Shown here: one piece after another, positions 23,041 to 34,886 of the stretch | How positions within the stretch are numbered: position 1 is the stretch's first letter | How the letters are laid out: each line of letters starts with the position of its first letter | NCBI GenBank assembly: GCA_949775045.1 | Contig: OX459103.1 | Coordinates: 9,296,842-9,360,841, forward strand | DNA: 64,000 nt | Source: Metridium senile | Taxonomy: Eukaryota > Cnidaria > Anthozoa > Actiniaria > Metridiidae | Direction of reading: 5' to 3' | Program-made: the position numbers and the translations under genes | The notes under the pieces: model-generated | Seen by the model: the letters and a program-made list of their open reading frames with translations, nothing else | Told to the model about the DNA's origin: nothing | Databases searched by the model: none

Positions 23041-24299
23041 AATTCATATGCCTAGTTCTAGTCCTATTTTAAGAATGATGTCCAAGGCAATTGTTTATTA
23101 TTTGTTTGTTTCCTAAGACTGATAGTAAGATTTGGTATTTATATTTTTCTTATAATTAATCAGTAAACTTCAGACATTTCAGGGGGGAGGGTGGTAGATA
23201 TTTATTATAATTACAATTAGAACGTACAAAATAGCAGGTATTATGGTTGTTGTGAAAGTACAGAATACATTTACATTTGACATTGTGAACGGGGTTTGTT
23301 GAGCCCGCGTTCATTTTTATGGTTTGCGGTTGGATGCCAAGAAGTTGAATGTTGCATTGCTAAAACTACAATGTTGGATTACAAAATTACACAATCGATT
23401 TAAAAACCACCATGTTGCATGGCAAAAACAGCACGAGCACAAAATGTACAATGTCAAATGTAAATGTTGAATTTTGGCCCCGATGGCGATGGTTCGCCAT
23501 ACTAGTACCCAGTCGTTACTCTTCTTTTATTCATCTGTGGAGGGGACTATTGTTTGTAGTCCAAATCAACTGAACCTTGCACCACGTAATTAAAAGGAAA
23601 TTCACTTTAATTTGGATTGTTGAAAAAACAACCGTCTGCATTTGAGCAAAATGGTTGGTACTTCTAGAAATTAAAGGCCGTGCAGAGGCACTATAAATTC
23701 TTGAATAAATATAAAGAGTATGTATCTTTGATTTATTTGCTTTTACCAAATAGTAAACGCGAGATTTTGACGCACAATTTGCAAAAATATACATTTTTTT
23801 CATACTATATAAAGCACAAATGCCGACTAATGAATCATTCTAAAATAGAACATAGTTTTGAATAAAAGACAGAGTAATAACTTGAATTATCATATTTCGT
23901 TCTTTCAGTGCTTTTAAAACTATTATGAAGTCGGACAAAATCTACTACGAAAATCAATTTTTTAAGCTTGCTAGGAAAATCAATTTTTTAAAAACAATTC
24001 ATATATCGTAGATTTAATTTTTTGTGAAATTCGAGAGTTTTGACCTGTTGAAGCTTAAAATTAAACGTGTATGGTTCCTAGATAAAATTGTAAAATTGTA
24101 TTGTTGGACTTAAGTGATAATTGATGCATCGCGACTAGCAAACTGCGAATTTAAATTTGAATCGGTAGGTTTTTCCGAAAACGCTCATAAAAAGTGCCAA
24201 TGTCCCAACAATTTTGCACATGATTGTAGTACTCTCACCCCTGAATAGCATATATATATATTGTCTGTAGTGGTGGTTTACTCGAAAGTTTACACTACT
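23041..24299. other. Intergenic, no gene seen
   Basis: 24160-24270 shares several words with 41290-41430 (a dispersed repeat with ACGCTCATAAAAA/ACGTTCATAAAAA, AATGTCC and ATTGTCG/ATATATATAT). No coding exon recognised. Confidence 0.4.
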
Positions 24300-24455
24300 T
24301 AAACCATCACTGCACACTTACTATAGTTATTATTTGTATTTTTGTATTATAATTTACTAAATATTATTTAAGTCATATCTTGTAAATACAAATAAATAGA
24401 CCAATTTATGTAAATATTATATAAAGTGTGTAAATGAACTTGAACTTGAACTTGA
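24300..24455 (+). mobile_element. Probable non-LTR element 3' end
   Basis: AT-rich sequence (TGTAAATATTATATAAAG, TGTGTAAATGAACTTG) ends in a short TGAACT repeat tail, a common 3' signature of CR1/L2/RTE-like LINEs and the SINEs they mobilise. No reverse transcriptase frame is present. Confidence 0.35.
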
Positions 24456-24713
24456 TCCGTCAATACATTTGGAGGCTGTGCTTGTACGTGAATTAGCTAA
24501 TTGGTTAACTTGATATTAGTTCCACCTCAAAACTGATTGACAGATCAGAAAAACCCTATTGAAACTCGCAATTTACTAGTCGCAATGCAACGATTGTCAC
24601 TGTATGTCCCGCAAATATAAGCGCTTTGGATGTTAATTTACATCGGACAGTGACGCCATCGTTGTTCTACTTCTAAACGTACTGCTTCTCCTACTGCAAA
24701 ATTCGATACTGAA

Positions 24714-25115
24714 CACAGGGAGCCCGGCTTTGTGTCGCTTTTATATGAAATAAATTATACAATGAAATAAAATATATTATAATCATGAGAGCCTTTGGGT
24801 TTCCTGTGCTGTATTTAATCCTTAGAGTTTCCGGTAATCAGTATAGTGTGTAGCCGTTGGTAACTTGAGAGCACTTTGAAATTCAAACCTAACGTATTAG
24901 TGTAACGCACACCCAATAAACACACAGAAATAGAGAAGGGATGAAACAGAGCGAGTTTATCGTTAGATGTGCCCCAGCAGTTGATGGGACCAGTGTTAAT
25001 TGGCTGTACAGAGTGGGGGGAAATATCATCCCATCGTTTCGACTCAAATGCATATTCATTTATGAATATGCATCATAATTATTGTGCACAAGGGGGAGTT
25101 GATGAAAATCTCTAA
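24714..25115. repeat. Left terminal inverted repeat of KDZ element
   Basis: Pairs in inverse with about 32980-33421. Shared blocks in order from the tip include CAAAGCCGGGCTCC, ATTATAATCATGAGA, CTTTGGGTTTCCTGTGCTGT, AATCCTTAGAGTTTCCGG and AACGCACACCCAAT. Small indels and substitutions interrupt the match. Confidence 0.85.
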
Positions 25116-25419
25116 TGCCAATGACTTGCAGGCCTCCAAAAACTAAATATTTTCCTTAATCTTCCTCGCTATGTACTCTAGTGACTAAATTACATGTTTA
25201 CTAAGCATGGAAATCTCGTCAATAACCAGCGTTTCTGCATCTATCCACCTTCTAAAGGCCAAATTCTTATTAGACTTTACGCGTCCAAGAAGACTCGTAA
25301 AAGACCCGCAAAAGAATGGAGAGTTGTTGTGCAAGCAATTCCAGTACTACATGCCGGACCGGACGTAAACTTTTCTGCTTTGATAGTTCTTTGTGAATTG
25401 CCTTCACAGTGAAGGTCTT

Positions 25420-25960
25420 GCCTGTCCCTCCTTGTCCAGTGAGGAATTTCGAATGCCCAGCAATGCATCCATGTCCAATACTGACGAACTGATTCCACCC
25501 GTGAACTGGTCTTACGACCCGTACAGTTGGTAAATCTTATTAATATGCACAGAATTGGTATTATACTACGTGGTCACCCTGTGTAACTTTTAAGATTAAT
25601 TATGCGTAGAATGCGCATATCATTATCTCTTACGTTGCCAACTACAAAGTCATTTATGGTTACCCTGTGTTATTAAAATCTCGAAGTAACACCCTTCACC
25701 ATCATTACGGGTCGTACGACTCGTACAACCCGTACGGGTCGTGCATCTCATTATCGATTCGTACGATTCGTGAAAAAGCGCTACCTCAAAGTCGTTTATG
25801 GTTACCCTGTGTTATTACAATCTCGAGGTAACACCCCTCACCATCATTACGGGTCGTACGATTGGTACGACCCGTACGGGTCGTGTATCTCATTATCGAT
25901 TCGTACGATTCGTGAAAAAGCGCTAACTTTTTAGTTAAAACACTGTTTATTACACCCGTA
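25420..25960. repeat. Left subterminal CGTACG-rich repeats
   Basis: 25440-25560 is inverse to 32690-32770 (AATACTGACGAACTGATTC, GACCCGTACAGTTGGT). It is followed by two tandem units of about 145 bp, each with TTATGGTTACCCTGTGTTAT, CACCATCATTACGGGTCGTA and CGATTCGTACGATTCGTG. The palindromic words CGTACG, GTACGAC and GTCGTAC are dense, as expected for transposase binding sites. Confidence 0.75.
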
Positions 25961-26039
25961 AATAACATCGATCATATCCAATTCACGTACAAACAACCCT
26001 CGTTATATTAACGATTCATTTAGTGTTTGCCTCGTTCTC

Positions 26040-26870
26040 TAAACACTCAAACCAGTACTACAACACTTACAAACATCCCTCCTAATATCAACGAAAACAC
26101 TCAGACCGCTTATATCCAATTGTGTTGGCCGTTTACAAAACACTCAGACAACTTAAACGATATACTTTGGACTTGTTAAAACACTAGTATCGATCATATC
26201 CAATTGTGTTTGGCCGTTTACAAAACACTCAGAGAACTTGAACGATATACTTTGGACTTGTTAAAACACTAGTATCGATCATATCCAATTGTGTTTGGCC
26301 GTTTACAAAACACTCAAACAACTTGAACGATATACTTTGGACTTGTTAAAACATATCCAATTGTGTTTGGCCGTTTACAAAACACTCAGAGAACTTGAAC
26401 GATATACTTTGGACTTGTTAAAACACTAGTATCGATCATATCCAATTGTGTTTGGCCGTTTACAAAACACCCAGAGAACTTAAACGATATACTTTGGACT
26501 TGTCAAAACACTAGTATCGATCATATCCAATTGTGTTTGGCCGTTTACAAAACGCTCAGACCGCTTGAACGATATACTTTGGACTAGTTAAAACACTAGT
26601 ATCGATCATATCCAATTGTGTTTGGCCGTTTACAAAACACTCAGAGAACTTGAACGATATACTTTGGACTTGTTAAAACACTAGTATCGATCATATCCAA
26701 TTGTGTTTGGCCGTTTACAAAACACTCAGAGAACTTGAACGATATACTTTGGACTTGTCAAAACACTAGTATCGATCATATCCAATTGTGTTTGGCCGTT
26801 TACAAAACACTCAAACAACTTGGACGATATACTTTGGACCAGATCATATTTGGATATTCTGCAATACTGC
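26040..26870. repeat. Left internal minisatellite, about 84 bp unit
   Basis: About nine copies of a unit with ATCGATCATATCCAATTGTG, TTTGGCCGTTTACAAAACAC, GAACTTGAACGATATACTTT and GGACTTGTTAAAACACTAG. One unit (near 26344) lacks the ATCGATC part and is about 63 bp. The array stops at 26840 with a sharp change of sequence. Open frames across it are repeats, not genes. Confidence 0.9.
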
Positions 26871-27280
26871 ATCTCACTCTGACTACGCCGCCACAAAAAC
26901 ATACATTTCATATATTTTCATCCATAAATTAAATCATTATAACATTTGTCACAATCATTTTTATTTTCACCTTATAATTTATAAATTATCATACATAATA
27001 TAAACTATTCTTATATCGAGGTAACTGACGTAACTATACTAAACTAGACAAAGCCAGTTGCCTATCATATACATATTTCATAGTATTACAATATATCCTT
27101 CATTTATCAATACTTGAACACAAATTACCATTTCAAAAGATAAAACTTCACGAAAGGTACCTCAATTTTAATAAATACAACAACAATGTTTATGTGCAAG
27201 TACATTTCAATCATTATTAAGGAACAACATCCATACCAATAGCAATCCTACCATAAAATATAATAAATTTTTCATTCCAG

Positions 27281-30163
27281 TTACCAACAATCATTTCTAA
27301 TTTTGTCTTCATTGTGATTGTCGAGAACATACAATATTAAAAAAAGAAATCTCCATCTATTCATATGTTTTGTCATTGTTGAAAATCTCGATAGCCACGA
27401 GAAAAGTTGCTCGCACACTTCTGTGTTGACATTCTGAAACAAAAGAACACAATCAAATCAAGTTCTGCTTAAGAATATATACATAGCATTTTATTTATAT
27501 GCCTTATACCACAAACTCTAACATAATATTGAGGAGTTTCCAGTTTCCACCACACAAACACTTTCATACTATATCAAGGCATACATATGTATACAAAATT
27601 AGCTTTCTACCACATCCATTTACCATTGTAAATACCAACAATCTCCCTCAAGAAATTATTCACTGTTCAAGTTATATTAACCTTTATACAACTTCTGTTG
27701 TACAGAAACTACCCTTACTGTGTATAACAATAAATATAACTAAAGTAACATGATTATCTCAAACTAAATACTTCTTAAAACCTCAAATAACATCAAAATA
27801 CATTCTCTCACTTAAGTCTGTATTTTCCCATGTAAACCTGTAGTTATGACAACTTTTTTTTGAAGTCTCACAAACATACATATTAACCAATCAGAGCAGT
27901 TTACTTCAGAAATAATATACTCTCATTTTTTCTTCTATGTGTGTACCACACAACACAATTCACAAACGCATGCATTTAAATGGGAACCTGTTATTAATGT
28001 CCATCAGGGGGTGCGCAGGGAACACCGAAATTGATAAACCAACTTTTATCGGGCACGTAGTTATGAAAATAGTGCTAATATTATTTTATCACTTTATATT
28101 TAATCACTAAAAATATAACTTTACCTCCAGTTCTATATTATTGTACGGATTACAGTGAACCTTACACCACTTGTCGACATGATTCTTAAAGTGAAACTTG
28201 TCCACAGACATTGACATCGTTCCAAGTTTCTTTGCAGTTTCTGTTAATTGTGACCTAATGGGGTTAGCTGCATACTTTTTAAGGTGGCAAGCATCATCAT
28301 AAACAACAGTATCTGCAGAAAAAAAATAATAACTACATTAATTAACACCATGCCATAATACAGTCCATCATTTTTTTTCACCAAATTCACATCTTATTCA
28401 CCGAGCTTCGTCTATCTGTACAGGAGAATTTTTACCTTGGTCAGGTACAGACCTCACTGCCTTTGGTCTGTACTTTCCAACCTTGGTCAAGATTCTCCTG
28501 TACAGACCTCCCGCTCGGTTAATAAAATCTTAATATTAATCTATAACATTAAAAAAAGGATACAACTTTTTTGAAAATAGCTGTATATATCAACTCTAAA
28601 AAGACTCTTTTCAACATTATCATTCTGTGACAATTTTAATGCTATCCCTTTCTATGACTCCAATTACTCTCAAAATTTACATTATAAATTTGAAAATTAT
28701 TAACAAAATATCTTAATTTCCAATTAATAAGTTCAGAACATCCACGTTAACTTTGGTAACAACCACCTAAACTACATATTTTTCAATGCACTTATACATT
28801 TATTCATAACAATGACTATACTTTAACCTTACCTATGCCATACATTTCTTCTTTTGCAAATAGCTCATGCAAATGTGCATACACCTGACTTTTGCTTTCA
28901 GAACCAAACAACTCCTTCGAACTAACAACAACTCCACAAGGTTTTGAAATGGCAAGAATACCTGAAATAAATTTACATCAACATCAATTATTTAGTATCA
29001 AATAAAGCTTTCAATGTTTTTTCATTGACAATATTCTTTTTCATTCACTCTGAAACACAATTTACAATCATTTATCATAAATAAAACATTCTAAACACAT
29101 ACATAACTACAAACCCTGTATTATTAACATAAAATACAAGGAAACTTGTTTTTCTTACTAATTCCCATACTATTGTACATGTACATGTAGGTCAGTATAT
29201 GTAGCAACCAAAATACTATCTCTACCAAATATGTTCTAATAAGCTAATTTAATTTCAACATCTTTCAACCCAGCTACCTTTGTATTTCTTAATTTCCTTA
29301 CCTGCTGTTCTGTGGTTTTTACATTTGTGCTTGCCTTTCTCTGTTCCACATGAAAGCAATACATTTCCATTTCCATCACTTTCAGAAGCAAACCCACTCC
29401 TATTAAACAAATCATTATTATTAAAAAATTTGTTAACCAAGAATATACCATCTATATCCTAACCATTTTTACAGTTAAATGACTCACTTAGGTCATATAT
29501 AAGTAAAAATGTGTGTGGCACTAGCAACTTAACAATACACAATTACCACCTTTCCTCCATTCAATTGCCATTTCCCTGCCTTCTGTTTAGTAAAACCATA
29601 GTTTATATAGGGGACTGGTTAGTAACCTTTTGGTTGTACTTTATTTGCATTTCAATGTTCAACTGCTCTTGACCGTGCACAAAGGTTTTCTTTATGCCCA
29701 ATCAAAATTGCAAAATCAGTCAACACCAACTTTTTCTATGTCATTAATGTCAGGAATATTGTAATATTTCTTCTAAATCTTTGAAAATTTTTGAGCAACA
29801 CCCAAAATAATGATTTTTGGTGTCTTCACTCAGACGTATCCAATATGCCTAAAACAATTGCGAAACAAAAGATTATGCACTGTCACGCTTTAAACAAACT
29901 GCATGCACAAAACCATACAACAAAGGGCTTCCTAACCATTTCCCTCTACTAACTATCGTAAAATTTACATATCATTCATAATGTCTTACATTTTTAATGC
30001 TGCACTTCTGTTATTACCAGATTTTTTGTCATACTGCTTCAACTCTTTTCGTTTTTGACCAAATTCTTCAATTACTACTGCTTCTTGGTAGTACTCAGTA
30101 CCTTCTTTTAAACATTTGAAGTTAAAAAGAACAAAAACCACATCTACAAGATTACTTAGGCTG
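27281..30163 (-). CDS. KDZ (Kyakuja-Dileera-Zisupton) transposase, C-terminal exons
   Basis: Five minus-strand exons in order: 30163-29990, 29399-29302, 28961-28833, 28312-28125, 27433-27281. Every junction has GT-AG and the phases fit (2, 1, 1 and 0 bases carried), giving about 245 residues to a TAA. Recognisable motifs in order: HKCKNHRTAGILAISKPCG, ELFGSESKSQVYAHLHE, IDTVVYDDACHLKKY, VDKFHFKNHVDKWCKVHCNP and EVCEQLFSWLSRF. These match KDZ transposases, whose RNase H-like domain cuts and joins DNA. The Asp of YDDACH and the Glu of VCEQ are plausible catalytic acids (inference). The Cys/His pairs in HFKNHVDKWC could bind zinc. The start and the N-terminal part are not found. A 76 bp ATG exon at 31204-31129 may be exon 1, but its phase needs another exon between. 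Introns are 350-700 bp and AT-rich. The gene lies centrally within the inverted repeats, consistent with it mobilising the element. Confidence 0.85.
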
Positions 30164-31128
30164 CTGAAAGAATGTTTTTATTTACTTTTAATCAAACATT
30201 TGCAGGTTTAAGGTTTAAGGTTTATCAGTTTCTGTTTTCATTTTTACAAGACATTTCATACAAAAATAATTGTAAATCTGCCTTTTTGTTCACATTGCTT
30301 CTTTTCAAACAAGGTTTATTTATAAGAATTGAAAATTGAGTTTTTGTGATTATTACTGTGACTCTTACAATTAAGATATTTTAATATCTTAATATAATTT
30401 ATATTTGTCTATTTATTTATTTATTTATTAATCCGCACTAAATAATTTATACATACATACATGCATGGTTTATTTCATAGAGCAGGTTAAATTAATTGGC
30501 AACACATACTTAATATATAAGTTAAGTTTTTGTTTTTAAATTTTGATATTTCAATTCCACTAACTCAAACATGCAAAATCCCTATGATTCAAGTTTAATT
30601 CATGGAATGAATAAAATTAATAAAATAAAGAAGCCAAGAAATATATAGCAGTGCATATATACATCGAATAAACATGACAAAACTTAAAAAATAAACACAA
30701 TTAATACATATGCTGATATCCACTTTTAGATCAAGTCGTACATAGAGAGCCACATAGAGACGTACACATCTTCATTATAATTCAAAGTTAACATATCATT
30801 TTCACTTTATAAATTCTATGCTGTTAAAATGACATTCAATTTATTTCCTTGAATGACAAAGTTATAATTGTAGAATCAAGTATCCAATATTACAGAAACT
30901 TATCCTATTTATAACAAAACATTTCTAGGCCCGGTATATATTCTCAGAACTTTGACGGCCATCCACGCGCTGTCTCCATCACCTCGATCAAGTCTATAAC
31001 TTTAACAAGGCAAGTTTTAGTCGCCGGTTATAACATATTAAAGCTATATTCAAGTAATAAACATTATATTAAATGGCTTCGGTTATCATATTTAAATTCA
31101 AGTAAGTCTAATAGAAAAATCAACTTAC
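30164..31128. other. AT-rich interior of KDZ element, exons unresolved
   Basis: Upstream transposase exons should lie here or beyond. A stretch on the minus strand near 31008-30960 is open for about 16 codons after TTGTTAAAG but soon stops. No second KDZ motif was found. Confidence 0.4.
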
Positions 31129-31204
31129 CCGCAAAATAATGTTCGTTATAACCGAATAATCGATCATGATCTTTGATTGCCATAAAAGCATTGATAATAT
31201 TCAT
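31129..31204 (-). CDS. Candidate first exon of the KDZ gene
   Basis: On the minus strand an ATG opens 25 codons (including MNIINAFMAIKDHDRLF and GYNEHYF) and ends at GCGG|GTAAGT in phase 1. Coding-like composition and a perfect donor favour an exon. It does not join in frame directly to 30163, so at least one more exon is needed. Confidence 0.35.
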
Positions 31205-32770
31205 ATTATATACAATTCACCAATCGAACGGGTTGTGAAAGGCATTCACGGGTAACCATGACCAACTTTCACCAATCGTACGACCCGTGAAATGCATTCA
31301 CGGACCGTACGACCTGTACGAATCGAACGAACGGTAAACCTTGTTGGCCCTTCCAATGCAGCGTGCCATGCAGCCGCTCCTTTGTATAGTTTACCACAGG
31401 GTGACCAAGACCAATTTTCACCAATCGTACGACCCGTGAAATGCATTCACGGACCGTACGACCTGTACGGATCGTACGATCGGTAAACTTTGTGGCCCCT
31501 GTAACAAGACTGATAATATATGCATAGTTTACCACAGGGTGACCAAGACCAACTTTCACACAGGGTGACCAAGACCAACTTTCACCAATCGTACGACCCG
31601 TGAAATACATTCACGGACCGTACGACCTGTACGGATCGTACGATCGGTAAACTTTGTGGCCCCTGTAACAAGACTGATAATATATGCATAGTTTACCACA
31701 GGGTGACCAAGACCAACTTTCACCAATCGTACGACCCGTGAAATACATTCACGGACCGTACGACCTGTACGGATCGTACGATCGGTAAACTTTGTGGCCC
31801 CTGTAACAAGACTGATAATATATGCATAGTTTACCACAGGGTGACCAAGACCAACTTTCACACAGGATGACCAAGACCAACTTTCACCAATCGTACGACC
31901 CGTGAAATACATTCACGGACCGTACGACCTGTACGGATCGTACGATCGGTAAACTTTGTGGCCCCTGTAACAAGACTGATAATATATGCATAGTTTACCA
32001 CAGGGTGACCAAGACCAACTTTCACCAATCGTACGACCCGTGAAATGCATTCACGGACCGTACGACCTGTACGGATCGTACGATCGGTACACTTTGTGGC
32101 CCCTGTTACAAGACTGATAATATATGCATAGTTTACCACAGGGTGACCAATACCAACTTTCACACAGGGTGACCAAGACCAACTTTCACCAATCGTACGA
32201 CCCGTGAAATGCATTCACGGACCGTACGACATGTACGGATCGTACGATCGGTAAACTTTGTGGCCCCTGTTACAAGACTGATAATATATATGCATAATTT
32301 ACCACAGGGTGACCAATACCAACTTTCACCAATCGTACGACCCGTGAAATGCATTCACGGACCGTACGACCTGTACGGATCGTACGATCGGTACACTTTG
32401 TGGCCCCTTCAAGATAAGAGTGATAATGTATGCATAGTTTACCACAGAGTGACCAAGACGCACTTTCACCAATCGTACGACACAGGAGGACCAAGTAAAG
32501 TTTACCAAGTTAACAAGCCCGGCATGGTTCACCGTTCGTACCATTCGTACGATCGGTACCATTCGTTAAATATGTCACACCCCCTCTCAAAAAATTCACA
32601 TATAAATGATAAAGTACCTTATGAAATATAGAGTGACCATGGGGACTTTGTAGTTGCGGATCATTAATTAATGATATGTGCATTCTGTGCATATTAATAA
32701 GTTTCACCAACTGTACGGGTCGAAAGACAAGTTCACGAATCGAATCAGTTCGTCAGTATTGGACAACCCT
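31205..32770. repeat. Right subterminal minisatellite with CGTACG palindromes
   Basis: About nine units alternate between roughly 140 and 162 bp. The core is CAATCGTACGACCCGTGAAA, TTCACGGACCGTACGACC, TGTACGGATCGTACGATCGG, then TTTGTGGCCCCTGTAACAAG and TTTACCACAGGGTGACCAAG. Longer units repeat the CACAGGGTGACCAAGACC segment. The last units (32400-32600) diverge. 32690-32770 is inverse to 25440-25560. Confidence 0.9.
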
Positions 32771-32979
32771 CCAGCAATGCACAAATCAATGACAGTTTGC
32801 TGGGTTTTTCGTCAAGGCCATAAACTTTGATAAACTTTAAACTGATATCGATTTATATAATTATCAGCGCTGAATAGCGGCAAGCGATTAAACATAATAC
32901 GTTATTTTTATTTTGAACTGTCAGCAATCTGTCGAAATCTATTGTTTGTAAAGTGATATTCAACAGACAAGACACGCTT

Positions 32980-33421
32980 CAAGAGCCAACTGGTCCCATC
33001 AACTGCTGGTCCACATATTTTTAAAGCGCATCTTATATATATCACTGTTTTATGTCTCCCAGACGATATATTTAAACAAACAAACCATGCTGTCGTTAAA
33101 TTTGATTATCATACAATCCTTTAGTCATTAATTTGAAGAAGAATTACGCGGGTGGATTTTTTAAGGCCGGATTTAAAAAAGGTACTCAAATCTGTTTCAT
33201 CCCTTCTCTATTTCTGTGTGTATATTGGGTGTGCGTTACTCTAATACGTTACGCTAATGCGCTCTCAAGTTACCAACGGCACACACAGGTCAGTAACGCT
33301 ACATTACCGGAAACTCTAAGGATTAAATACAGCACAGGAAACCCAAAGGTTCTCATGATTATAATTATTTCATTGTATAATTTATTTCATATAAAAGCGA
33401 CACAAAGCCGGGCTCCCTGTG
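32980..33421. repeat. Right terminal inverted repeat of KDZ element
   Basis: Inverse of 24714-25115. It ends GCCGGGCTCCCTGTG and is followed by the target duplication TACTGAAC. The plus-strand open frame at 33133-33459 runs through it and is not a gene. Confidence 0.85.
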
Positions 33422-33786
33422 TACTGAACGGTAAGTTTTTATCTTTAAATCTCTTTTAATCTTGTAAAACTTCCAATTGAAACAATATTTTGACAAAAAG
33501 TAATTCAACTTAAATATGAAAACCCGCCGTTTAAACATTGATTGAATTTGACGCCAATTATGATAAATATAATATAAGAATAAATAGTTCCTGAAAACAC
33601 ACCAAACCAGAATCTCGATGTTTTTTACAAAGGGACCAGACAGAATCAAAGTTATATTTATAAAAGAAAATGTGAGAAATGCTTTTAATCACTCCACATG
33701 AAAACCAAACTTCAACTTCTAACTTATAGTATAAGAATTAGATGGCCGTGAAATAATTTTATCCATTTAATGTTAGTCTTCTTTGT

Positions 33787-33921
33787 ATAGAGCGGTTTTC
33801 GTACGAGTGGGAAACTGACCGTACCGTACCGTAAAAACATTCGAAAACTCAACAGTAACAGTACCGTAATTGTGCGGTAAATATTACGGCCAGTTTCCCA
33901 CTCATACGAAATCCGCTCTAT
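33787..33921. mobile_element. MITE, TIR family TAGAGCGG, copy 1
   Basis: Left end TAGAGCGGTTTTCGTACGAG, then TGGGAAACTG. Right end CAGTTTCCCACTCATACGAA, then ATCCGCTCTA. Total 135 bp. A diverged relative is at 60505-60645. Confidence 0.85.
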
Positions 33922-34009
33922 TACTTTCAATCACAAAACGCTAACGTTAACTCCCCAGCGTGTGTAGCCCTAGGTGATGGCCTAGGAGATAATTAAAATA
34001 TTATTCACA

Positions 34010-34886
34010 TACACCTGACTTGCAATAAGGTTGTCATACAGAAATATAACCGACATTCGTCATAAAGAAAATATAACATTTGTGATTTAGTAGGATAGGA
34101 ATTGATTAAAAGACAAAAGAAGATCACTCAAGCTGAACTCTCTCTTTTGTCTTTTAATTATAGTCAAACAAGCTCACGCGTTGACCCCTAGAGTTGATTA
34201 ATGATTTGAATGTTTGATTATCGATTTCATTTTTCAGTTGAATTTTGCATCGTCGAAAACGAAGAGTGCAAAATTCAAATCAAATTTAAATTAAATATTC
34301 GAGTTTTGATTGGTTAATGATTAACACAGGAAGACCAAGAAAGCTTGGCCGCTAGGAATCTTTTCCGTGTTTACGTGCCAGGAAGGCATTTATCGAATAC
34401 TATTCGACAAGATATCGTTTTACTAAGCAATAGTTGTTTATCTAACAAAGATATTTGATTCCTTTAATCGAGAATATTTAACTGGAAGTCTAGAAGACAC
34501 TTGAAGCAGGAAATACCAGGAGTTTACTAACGATAACATTCGTCAAGTGATTGAAATTGAAGCTCGAAAACTCCAGCGTTTATGGTCATGAAATTTGAGA
34601 GAGACTTCTTCTCCAAGGTTTTTACCCACCTTTGTTTTATCTGATTTATTTTATCAAATCACAAGTCGAATTTCGAACTGATTCTTTGTTTGAATATTGC
34701 AATATTCGGTTATTCCCATTCGCACAAATAAAACGAATAATCGACTAATGATTTGATTAATCGACTCTAGGGGTCAACGCGTGAGCTTGTTTGACTGTAA
34801 TTCCCTTCGCACTAAATCACAAATTATCTTTTTTTTTTGACAAATGTTCTATTTTTCTATGACAACCTTACTGCAAGTAGGTGTAC
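34010..34886. mobile_element. Nested foldback element, about 880 bp
   Basis: Outer inverted ends: CACCTGACTTGCAATAAGG, TTGTCATA and, opposite, TATGACAACCTTACTGCAAG, TAGGTG. A second inverted pair (TTTGTGATTTAGTA / ACTAAATCACAAATT) and an inner long pair (TCAAACAAGCTCACGCGTTG, ACCCCTAGAGTTGATTAATG, with inverse at 34745-34800) follow inward. The interior has no open frame of note. The outer end also occurs near 7105-7132. Confidence 0.75.

Larger units (their letters stand above)
24714..33421 (-). mobile_element. KDZ-type DNA transposon, apparently complete
   Basis: The element is about 8.7 kb. It starts CACAGGGAGCCCGGCTTTGT and ends with the exact inverse ACAAAGCCGGGCTCCCTGTG. Long but interrupted inverted similarity runs inward on both sides; for example, GAGAAGGGATGAAACAGA on the left has its inverse near 33195, and CAGCAGTTGATGGGACCAG its inverse near 32990. 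The flanks repeat TACTGAA(C) on both sides (24707-24713 and 33422-33428), a 7-8 bp target duplication. Subterminal tandem arrays fill 25.5-26.9 and 31.2-32.7 kb. The minus-strand gene inside has KDZ transposase motifs. Known Zisupton-like elements have about 8 bp duplications (from memory). The N-terminal transposase exons were not found, so autonomy is unproven. Confidence 0.85.

Noticed and set aside
24600..24713. Hydrophobic, signal-like frame just before the KDZ insertion that would continue to a GTAAGT at 33431
   Set aside because: An attractive idea (transposon inserted in a first exon), but there is no ATG in frame: a stop precedes the hydrophobic codons.
31246..32710. Overlapping open frames with repeated VPIVRSVQVVR / RTIRTGRTVREC words
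   Set aside because: Translations of the subterminal minisatellite of the KDZ element on both strands. The repeats are DNA-level units whose length is not a multiple of three throughout.
33133..33459. 108-codon plus-strand frame
   Set aside because: Lies across the right terminal inverted repeat of the KDZ element; the inverse region on the left is not open.
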